Source of the DNA: Ochrobactrum sp. BTU1
Lineage (GTDB): Bacteria; Pseudomonadota; Alphaproteobacteria; Rhizobiales; Rhizobiaceae
Assembly: GCA_018798825.1 (NCBI GenBank)
Contig: CP076354.1
Location: 62,001-126,000, forward strand
Direction of reading: 5' to 3'
DNA: 64,000 nt
A program made the position numbers and the translations under genes. The notes beneath the pieces were generated by a model, which searched no databases, was not told the origin of the DNA, and saw only the letters and a list, made by a program, of their open reading frames with translations. Within the stretch, counting starts at the first letter, position 1; each line of letters starts with the position of its first letter. This document shows, piece by piece, positions 59,001-64,000 of the stretch.

Positions 59001-61648
59001 GCTACAACACCCTGCTTGCTTCCGCTCGTATCGTCATGCACGCCCAGAACGGCTCGCTTGCCGAACAGCTTCGTCGCAGTGAAGAACTCACCGTCGATTT
59101 GGCTGCACGTAGCGACGCTAAGACACCGGCCACCGCACAGCAGGGGCTGGGTGCTGCCGGTCTCGCGCCTGTAACAATCGAACGAGGTACGGAAGAACGT
59201 CGTCTGGTGACGAAGCCAAAACCAGTCGCACGTCCGCTCCCAACCGGCGACGATCTCCAGTTCTGGAATGGTTACGGTGGTTTTGCTCAGGATGGCAGCT
59301 ATGTGGTGCGCATCAACAACCGCACGACCACGCCGCATCCTTGGATCAACGTCATCGCCAATCCGAATTTCGGCTTCCATGTTTCGGCAGAAGGTTCGGC
59401 CTTCACATGGGCGGGCAACAGTCGCGATTATCAGCTCACCCCTTGGGCGAATGATCCGGTCACAAACCGTCCGGGTGAAGCGATCTATATTCTCGACCGC
59501 GAAACCGGACGCAGCTTTGCCCCAACAGCAAGCGTACTCCGTGACGAGGCCGTGACATATGAAGCACGCCACAGCCACGGCTACAGCACTTTTGCGGCTC
59601 AGCATGGCGAACTGGCACTCGAACTCACCCATATCGTCGATGCTGAAAAGCCTGTTCGTCTTTCACGCCTGACGATCACCAATAAGGGACGTTCGAAGCG
59701 TAAGCTGCGTGCCTATGGTTATGTCGAATGGGTGCTGGGCAATGCCCGCTCCAAGAATGTGCCGTTCATCGTGCCATCGCAGGATGAAGAACTGGGCGCG
59801 CTCTTTGCAGGCAATCCATATCATCCGGACAAGTCCGGTCAGGTGGCCTTCTTTGCGGCAACGGAAAAGCCGCAATCGGTAACGGCTGACCGTGGCGAGT
59901 TTATCGGCTCGACGGGCTCGGTCGACCGTCCTGAAATCGTGCTGGCTGGCAAGGCGCTTTCCAACACGGTTGAAGCTGGGCGTGACCCGTGTGCCGCTCT
60001 CGCTATCGACGTGGAAGTGGGACCGGGTGAAAGCCGCGAAGTGGTCTTCCTGCTTGGCAATGCTGCCGATCAGCAGCAGGCAAAAGCGTTTGTCGCGGAA
60101 AGCCGCAAGGCTTCGTTTGAAGAAAAGCTCAATGCTGCACGCCAACATTGGGAAGGTCTCTTCAACCGCGTACAGGTCAAGACACCCGATCCGGCATTTG
60201 ATCTCTTGATCAATGGCTGGTTGCCATATCAGGCGATTGCCTGCCGCATCTGGGCCCGTGCTGCCTTCTATCAGGCCAGCGGTGCCTTCGGCTTCCGCGA
60301 CCAGTTGCAGGATACGCTGTCGCTTCTGCTGATTGATTCATCGTTGGCTCGTGCGCAGATCCTTAATGCCGCTTCGCGTCAGTTCCCGGAAGGTGATGTT
60401 CAGCATTGGTGGTTGCCAGCAACGGGTGCAGGTGTCCGCACGCTGATCTCCGACGATGTGGTCTGGCTCGGCTATGGCACCTCGCTTTATGTTCAAACGA
60501 CTGGCGATCATGCAATTCTCGACGAAAAGCTGGCTTTCCTGAAGGGACGCACGCTTGAAGAGGGTGAACATGATGCATTCTTTGAGCCGGAGATTTCCGA
60601 CCAAACTGTGAGCCTCTACGAGCATTGCGCGCTGGCGCTTGATCTTGCGATTGAGCGTACCGGCAAGCATGGCCTGCCACTGATCCTCGGTGGTGACTGG
60701 AACGACGGCATGAATCTTGTCGGCGTGAAGGGTGAGGGCGAAAGCGTGTGGCTCGGCTGGTTCCTCGCCTACACATTGCGTCAGTTCATCCCGATTGCTG
60801 AATCCCGCAAGGATGCAAAGCGTGCAAAAGCATGGGCCGCGCATCTTGAAAGCCTGACCAAAGCGCTTGATCGCGATGGTTGGGACGGCGAATGGTATCG
60901 CCGTGGCTTCTTCGACAATGGCGCGCCGCTTGGCTCAAAAGACAGCGACGAATGCCAGATCGATGCGATTGCGCAGTCGTGGAGCGTGTTGTCTGGCGTT
61001 GCCGATCCAAAGCGTTCGGAACAGGCCATGGCTTCGCTCGAGAAATATCTGCTCGATGATCAGGGCGAATTGCTGCGCCTCTTCACACCGCCTTTTGACA
61101 AGACGGTTCAGGAGCCGGGTTACATCAAGGGCTATCCGCCGGGCGTTCGTGAGAACGGCGGCCAATACACCCATGGTGCAACATGGGCCATTCTGGCGCT
61201 CGCCCGCATGGGTAAGGCCGAAGAAGCATGGCGCTTGTTCTCGCTGATCAGCCCGGTCAGTCATGGCCGCAATCCGGATGTCTATCGCGTTGAACCTTAT
61301 GTGATCGCAGCCGACATCTACTCCGTAGAGCCGCGTCGCGGACAGGGTGGCTGGACCTGGTACACGGGTTCTGCTGGCTGGTTCTATCGTGTTGCAACGG
61401 AAGGCATTCTGGGCGTCACCAAACGCGGCGACCGTCTGCATCTTGATCCGGCCCTGCCGCCGGAATGGGATGGTTATGAAGCGGAACTTCGTTTCGGCGA
61501 AGCACTCTATCGTGTGAAGGTCGTAGTGGGTGCCAAAGACAAGGTAGTCAAGCTCAATGGCCGCAAGGTGGGCAAGCCGGATGAAGGCGTGCCGATCAAG
61601 CCCGATGGTGAACACGACATCATAGTAGAGCTTCCCAAATCTGAATGA
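53069..61648 (+). CDS. cgs: Cyclic beta-1,2-glucan synthase (NdvB/ChvB/Cgs)
   Basis: 2859 residues, close to the 2867 of the Brucella enzyme. It starts, elongates and cyclises glucan from UDP-glucose in the inner membrane. Transmembrane groups lie near 400-470, 810-860 and 935-980. The cytosolic glycosyltransferase (GT84) region has T-L-D-A-D-T near 627 and [10 protein letters not shown] near 774 (the R-x-x-R-W-type motif). The C-terminal GH94-like phosphorylase domain, which sets chain length, carries G-G-D-W-N-D-G-M-N near 2540. Cyclic glucan is needed for host interaction and osmotic adaptation. Confidence 0.97.
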   Translation: MPELSSSPSNSSIADRKTSDQIPPEQPSPIRALYKTEDELRELAASVARGDELALPGYLPFEYDERLSENGKLILHAYRSSDAASRAGETITPAAQWLLDNHYQIDKTVQQTRRDLPRKFIRQLPTYAAMKDMPRIFALAWLYVAHTDSNFSLKSLTALVQGFQTVEPLKIGELWALPSAVRYFLIENARRLALRVDRARNMRNLANTAADRIVIAANEAELETVLAQYNQAARDSTFATHLLYRLRSASTDTSAASSWLERILDQEGSNAEDAIVEEHARQSTGGVTMGNVITSLKRIDDIDWETWFETVNEVDAILRDHSDFELLDFRSRNAYRVTIEKLARFSNMSEIDITWAALKLAEDSKVGEAQAEGKGSIAYYLSGDGRKELEQLCGYKAPFGVKALRCYRGLGLLGLFIPTAIFTILILTIVNYCMMKAGLSADLRTLFTLLALFPAMDASYSLFNALVPWFVQPTRLIGFEYKEGLPAEARTLVAVPTLITSRDSIDEQIRNLEVHYLTNPRGEIYFSLVSDWTDAKQEITPADMEIYEYAREEIAKLNEHYTGNDQPRFFLLHRRRLYNEKQGCWMGWERKRGKLHELNLLLRGDQDTSYFPADARLPKDIKYVMTLDADTRLTPESVTHLVGKLSHPLNRPVFDDKTGRVVRGYGILQPRVTPSLTTGDEASFLQRVFSVNRGIDPYVFAVSDTYQDLLGEGTFTGKGLYDIDAFEAALKDRVAENTLLSHDLLEGGYARAALVSDVEVVEDYPTGYNVDVSRHHRWARGDWQLLPWLFSASRGVSTITRWKMIDNLRRSLNPIMWLLASVIGWSILPLGVAAVWQAFLIVSMFVAPTFGIVTNLIPSNMDYSLKGHAQSVLTDIALGTADVALRTTFIAHSAFLMADAIVRTIYRLFVSHRDLLEWKTAAQAKSSPDTLLYYFQLMWPAMVIAGLAVFIPLGADSHAALIAAPFAVIWFASPLIAWLVSRSAKPQDTLEVLSSDKSDLRRYARRTWRYFAEFANDENNHLPPDNFQEDPAPIVAQRTSPTNIGVYVLSVVAARDFGWIGFDETLNRIESTVTTLEKMEKYQGHLYNWYETNTLTPMRPLYVSAVDSGNLAGHLVTLSSALEEWAEAPSVYVQGDLDGILDVNDILEECIAQIPDDRRILRPLRRRLEERIANFRRAVRTIKEEPETASFRTINLSLFATDIVRLMEELDSEIETPASAEAKEWANILVDTCKAHTDDSVGEHNTDDLRERLRNLAGRSRQLAFDMQFGFLERKERRLLSIGFRVQENELDESCYDLLASEARLASLFAIAKGDVPVEHWFKLGRLLVPVGWKGALLSWSGSMFEYLMPPLVMSEPLGSLLDQTNKLVVQRQIDYATSRGLPWGISEAAFNARDAHMNYQYSNFGVPNLGLQRGLSRNAVIAPYASLLAAQYQPAAAVANLKRLAKLGALGRYGFHDSVDFTPSRVREGETCAVVKNYYAHHHGMAIIAVNNVIFEGRMRERFHSDPVIEAAELLLQEKAPREIPMIYAKTENPMRVDSGGFDDAPMRIIDVPFKAPRTTHMMSNGQYALMVTANGSGYSRWHNWDITRFHADASEDLQGSFLFLRDMESGYWWSATGEPVRNPEEETKTVFTEDKAEFYKTAGDFKTVVEVIVSSESDGEGRRLDIINTSARDRVIEVTSYSELVLTDSDSDAAHPAFAKMFVETEIADNGSTIYAKRRKRAPSDPDIHIAHFVTDLSGSIRETEVETDRRAFIGRGRSLRDAAAFDEGATFTGSQGCVLDPIASVRTRVRVPAHKKVSLVFWTFAGGSRDAVEHAVATHRHPETFVREYSLSWTSSQVQLYHIGIKPAEAADYQKVAAYLLYPERTMRQPPETIAAGLGKQSDLWPMSISGDYPIFALRIDNEADLDVLRGVLRAQEYWRSKGLTVDVVAVNERAFSYAQDTQRAIDWIIEGFRARGGGQPHIFAVRRDQMSEESYNTLLASARIVMHAQNGSLAEQLRRSEELTVDLAARSDAKTPATAQQGLGAAGLAPVTIERGTEERRLVTKPKPVARPLPTGDDLQFWNGYGGFAQDGSYVVRINNRTTTPHPWINVIANPNFGFHVSAEGSAFTWAGNSRDYQLTPWANDPVTNRPGEAIYILDRETGRSFAPTASVLRDEAVTYEARHSHGYSTFAAQHGELALELTHIVDAEKPVRLSRLTITNKGRSKRKLRAYGYVEWVLGNARSKNVPFIVPSQDEELGALFAGNPYHPDKSGQVAFFAATEKPQSVTADRGEFIGSTGSVDRPEIVLAGKALSNTVEAGRDPCAALAIDVEVGPGESREVVFLLGNAADQQQAKAFVAESRKASFEEKLNAARQHWEGLFNRVQVKTPDPAFDLLINGWLPYQAIACRIWARAAFYQASGAFGFRDQLQDTLSLLLIDSSLARAQILNAASRQFPEGDVQHWWLPATGAGVRTLISDDVVWLGYGTSLYVQTTGDHAILDEKLAFLKGRTLEEGEHDAFFEPEISDQTVSLYEHCALALDLAIERTGKHGLPLILGGDWNDGMNLVGVKGEGESVWLGWFLAYTLRQFIPIAESRKDAKRAKAWAAHLESLTKALDRDGWDGEWYRRGFFDNGAPLGSKDSDECQIDAIAQSWSVLSGVADPKRSEQAMASLEKYLLDDQGELLRLFTPPFDKTVQEPGYIKGYPPGVRENGGQYTHGATWAILALARMGKAEEAWRLFSLISPVSHGRNPDVYRVEPYVIAADIYSVEPRRGQGGWTWYTGSAGWFYRVATEGILGVTKRGDRLHLDPALPPEWDGYEAELRFGEALYRVKVVVGAKDKVVKLNGRKVGKPDEGVPIKPDGEHDIIVELPKSE

Positions 61649-61654
61649 AGCATT

Positions 61655-61688
61655 TAAAAAGGCGGGTGAAAACCCGCCTTTCTTTTTG
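61655..61688 (+). terminator. Terminator of cgs
   Basis: GGCGGGT-GAAA-ACCCGCC followed by TTTCTTTTTG, 13 bases after the stop. The GAAA tetraloop and T run are ideal. Confidence 0.92.
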
Positions 61689-61740
61689 CTGCAGTCGCTT
61701 TGGGGTGATTGCAGAACATGCTCATGCAATGGAGGCCGTG

Positions 61741-63045
61741 ATGGCCAAAACCGATATCGCGCGGCGCGTCTTTAACCACGCATGGAAGCTCGATCCGATT
61801 GTCCGCAGTTTGCTGGATACGGATTTCTACAAACTTCTGATGTTGCAGATGATCTGGGGGCTCTACCCCAAGGTGGATGCAACCTTCGCGCTAATCAACC
61901 GCACGACGTCTGTGCGCCTTGCCGATGAGATTGATGAAGGCGAATTGCGCGCGCAGCTCGATCATGCACGCACGCTGCGCTTCACCAAAAAAGAGATGAT
62001 CTGGCTGGCGGGTAACAGTTTTTATGGCCGCAAGCAGATTTTCCAGCCGGAGTTTCTCAACTGGCTGCATGATTTCCAGCTTCCTGAATATGATCTGCGC
62101 CGGAAGGACGGCCAGTATGAACTGCATTTCCATGGTCCGTGGTCGCACACGACCATGTGGGAAATTCCAGCACTGGCCATCATCAATGAGCTTCGCTCGC
62201 GTGCAGCGATGAAAAACCTCGGGCCTTTCTCGCTCGATGTTCTTTATGCCCGCGCCAAAGCCAAGATGTGGAGCAAGGTCGAGCGACTGCGCGAACTGCC
62301 TGACCTCAAGATTTCAGATTTCGGCACACGTCGTCGCCATTCATTCCTGTGGCAGCGCTGGTGCGTGGAAGCACTGAAGGAAGGTATCGGCGATGCCTTT
62401 ACCGGAACCAGCAATGTACTTTTGGCCATGGACAATGACCTCGAAGCGCTTGGCACCAATGCGCATGAATTGCCGATGGTGCTGGCAGCGCTTGCCAACA
62501 CCGATGATGAACTGCGCACTGCACCTTATCGCGTGTTGCAGGACTGGAACCGCTATTATGGCGGCAATCTTCTCATCGTTCTGCCGGATGCCTTTGGCAC
62601 GGCTGCTTTTCTGCGCAACGCACCGGATTGGGTTGCCGACTGGACCGGTTTCCGTCCAGACAGCGCCCCACCCATTGAAGGTGGCGAACGCATCATTGAA
62701 TGGTGGAAATCGCGCGGCAAAGATCCGCGTGAAAAGCTACTGATTTTCTCGGATGCGCTCGACGTCGATACGATTGAGGAAACCTATCGCCATTTTGAAG
62801 GCCGCGTCCGCATGAGCTTTGGCTGGGGCACGAACCTCACCAATGACTTTGCCGGTTGCGCGCCGACAACGATCCATGGCCTCAAGGCAATATCGCTCGT
62901 TTGTAAGGTGATTGACGCCAACGGACGCCCGGCGGTTAAACTTTCGGACAATCCGCAAAAGGCAACCGGAGATCCAAAAGAAGTCGAGCGTTATCTGAAA
63001 TTCTTCGGAAACGAAGAGCGGGTGGAGCAGCTCGTTCGCGTGTAA
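61741..63045 (+). CDS. pncB: Nicotinate phosphoribosyltransferase
   Basis: The ATG at 61741 follows GGAGG by five bases and gives 434 residues; the longer frame runs through the cgs terminator. It makes nicotinate mononucleotide from nicotinate and PRPP in NAD salvage. The phosphorylated His is in [13 protein letters not shown]; the early [10 protein letters not shown] is also typical. Confidence 0.95.
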   Translation: MAKTDIARRVFNHAWKLDPIVRSLLDTDFYKLLMLQMIWGLYPKVDATFALINRTTSVRLADEIDEGELRAQLDHARTLRFTKKEMIWLAGNSFYGRKQIFQPEFLNWLHDFQLPEYDLRRKDGQYELHFHGPWSHTTMWEIPALAIINELRSRAAMKNLGPFSLDVLYARAKAKMWSKVERLRELPDLKISDFGTRRRHSFLWQRWCVEALKEGIGDAFTGTSNVLLAMDNDLEALGTNAHELPMVLAALANTDDELRTAPYRVLQDWNRYYGGNLLIVLPDAFGTAAFLRNAPDWVADWTGFRPDSAPPIEGGERIIEWWKSRGKDPREKLLIFSDALDVDTIEETYRHFEGRVRMSFGWGTNLTNDFAGCAPTTIHGLKAISLVCKVIDANGRPAVKLSDNPQKATGDPKEVERYLKFFGNEERVEQLVRV

Positions 63046-63056
63046 CGAGCTGCGGT
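63027..63056 (+). terminator. Hairpin spanning the pncB stop codon
   Basis: GCAGCTCGTT (63027-63036) and AACGAGCTGC (63044-63053) pair perfectly around a seven-base loop; the pncB TAA (63043-63045) lies at the loop edge. Only GGTTTC follows, so termination would be weak. Confidence 0.4.
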
Positions 63057-63060
63057 TTCA

Positions 63061-63891
63061 CTATTCCATCAGGCGTGCTGTACCCGAAAGGCGGATTGAG
63101 CCGCCGCGTTCATTTCCGATATCTGCGCGCAGATGCGATGGCGAACCCATATCCTCGCCCTGAATGACTTCAATAGAGCCACCATGCGGCCAGCCGAGAT
63201 CGCGTAAATAAGCCGCGAAAGCGGCAGTTGAAGCACCCGTTGCCGGGTCTTCATAAACCCCGCCCGAGGCAAAAGGATTGCGGCTGTGGAAGCGCGTCGG
63301 CGTTTCGGAATTGATCAGCAGGATTGTCGTCCAGCCCTGACGGTTCATCAGCACGCGACCGCGCGAAAGATCGTAATGCATCGAGGCGAGCTTTTCGCGT
63401 GAGCGCAAAGGCAGCACGATGTGGTCGGCTCCGGCATGGATCAGCGCCGGCGCAATGCCCGGCGCAAGATCATCCTTCTCATAATTGAAAAGGGCCAGTG
63501 CCTGCTCGATTTCGACTTCCGTGGCAGCCCTGTTGCGCGTACCCGGCGATTGCAGGCTGGCGGCAAACAGCTCGCCTTCCTTGCGGCCTTCGACGCTGAT
63601 TTCGGCGTGGTTAAGCTTTAAGGAAAAGCGTCCGTCACCCTCGCGCATGGCGAGCGCTGCACCCAGTGCAATCGTGGCATGGCCGCAGAAGGGTATTTCT
63701 GTTTCAGGCGCAAAATAGCGCACACGCCAGTTACCGGCTTCGGGCATGGCAAAGGCCGTTTCCGAAAAGCCAACATCCTTGGCAATTTTTTGCATTTCCT
63801 CGGCTGAGGGAAGTTTTTCAGAAATCAGGACACCGGCAGGATTGCCGCCCTGATTGCCTTGCGAGAAGGCTGCTATGCGCAAGACGTCCAA
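63061..63891 (-). CDS. PhzF family isomerase/epimerase
   Basis: 276 residues with the diaminopimelate-epimerase-like double fold. The catalytic Glu is in G-F-S-E-T-A-F; G-H-A-T-I-A-L-G-A-A and D-P-A-T-G-A-S-T-A-A-F are the family's glycine-rich motifs. There is no phenazine cluster, so the substrate is unknown. Converges on pncB. Confidence 0.87.
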   Translation of the reverse strand: MDVLRIAAFSQGNQGGNPAGVLISEKLPSAEEMQKIAKDVGFSETAFAMPEAGNWRVRYFAPETEIPFCGHATIALGAALAMREGDGRFSLKLNHAEISVEGRKEGELFAASLQSPGTRNRAATEVEIEQALALFNYEKDDLAPGIAPALIHAGADHIVLPLRSREKLASMHYDLSRGRVLMNRQGWTTILLINSETPTRFHSRNPFASGGVYEDPATGASTAAFAAYLRDLGWPHGGSIEVIQGEDMGSPSHLRADIGNERGGSIRLSGTARLME

Positions 63892-64000
63892 TGAATTGTC
63901 CTTCGCCTATATTCGATTCGCTCCCGCCCCTGTCCAATAGAAGACGCTAAATGCGTCCGGTCAAGGGCAGGGGAGCCTTGAGTTGTTTCCTTGCCCGGCT

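Noticed and set aside
61645..61740. N-terminal extension of pncB
   Set aside because: It runs through the cgs terminator; GGAGG before 61741 decides the start.

Overview
The window looks like a chromosome segment of an alphaproteobacterium of the Brucella/Ochrobactrum group (Rhizobiales). Supporting signs are a 2859-residue cyclic beta-1,2-glucan synthase, an IalB-family protein, an ImuA-ImuB-DnaE2 cassette preceded by a GTTC-N7-GTTC LexA box, a probable ybhL leader RNA before a Bax-inhibitor-1 gene, and several dispersed RIME-like palindromic repeats of rhizobial type. Nearly all of it is ordinary housekeeping and accessory chromosome. I see no rRNA, tRNA, CRISPR array, prophage or complete insertion sequence.

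Layout. 1-4.2 kb: a lipoprotein L,D-transpeptidase cut by the left edge, two small unknown genes (one Cys-rich), a copper pair (DUF2946-like protein plus a YcnI-PCuAC fusion) and glyoxalase I. 4.2-11.2 kb: Mrp/ApbC, converging on phosphoglucomutase, then a P-loop kinase, an FAH-family hydrolase, small unknown genes, a lipoprotein lytic transglycosylase and a haemolysin-III membrane protein. 11.2-16.8 kb: the SOS mutasome imuA-imuB-dnaE2. 16.9-18.6 kb: a MarR regulator with a DNA alkylation repair (HEAT) protein and a small conserved protein. 18.7-19.7 kb: a ParD-like protein translationally coupled to a type I methionine aminopeptidase. 19.7-29.6 kb: argG, a methyltransferase, a LysE exporter, rlmN, ialB, a YkvA protein, pterin dehydratase, a low-molecular-weight tyrosine phosphatase, ThpR, an SGNH esterase and several unknowns. 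29.7-36.6 kb: a YbbA/YbbP-type ABC system, a Bax-inhibitor-1 protein with its leader, a GNAT enzyme, DUF2794, a repeat-rich gap and DUF1223. 36.7-44.5 kb: acnA, the cytochrome c maturation operon ccmABCD-dsbE, and ilvD. 44.7-48.3 kb: an orphan response regulator coupled to a J-domain-like protein, a lone Lrp/AsnC ligand-binding domain, a membrane diguanylate cyclase, DUF930 and an MliC-like protein. 48.7-52.7 kb: the sulfate/thiosulfate importer sbp-cysT-cysW-cysA. 53-63.9 kb: cgs, pncB and a PhzF-family gene.

How the parts connect. Phosphoglucomutase supplies glucose-1-phosphate for UDP-glucose, the substrate of Cgs, although the two genes are 46 kb apart. The L,D-transpeptidase, lytic transglycosylase, MliC-like protein and Cgs all act in the envelope. 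The ccm operon, the copper pair and Mrp concern redox cofactors. Two DNA-damage units lie side by side: LexA-type control of the mutasome and MarR control of alkylation repair.

The observations I rate highest are the ParD-like/MetAP pair with a perfect operator-like palindrome, an Mrp protein with no cysteine at all, the response regulator/J-domain pair, a 165-residue protein with a possible Cys-His pair, an operator-like palindrome touching the ccmA ribosome binding site, and two genes whose promoters suggest leaderless mRNAs.
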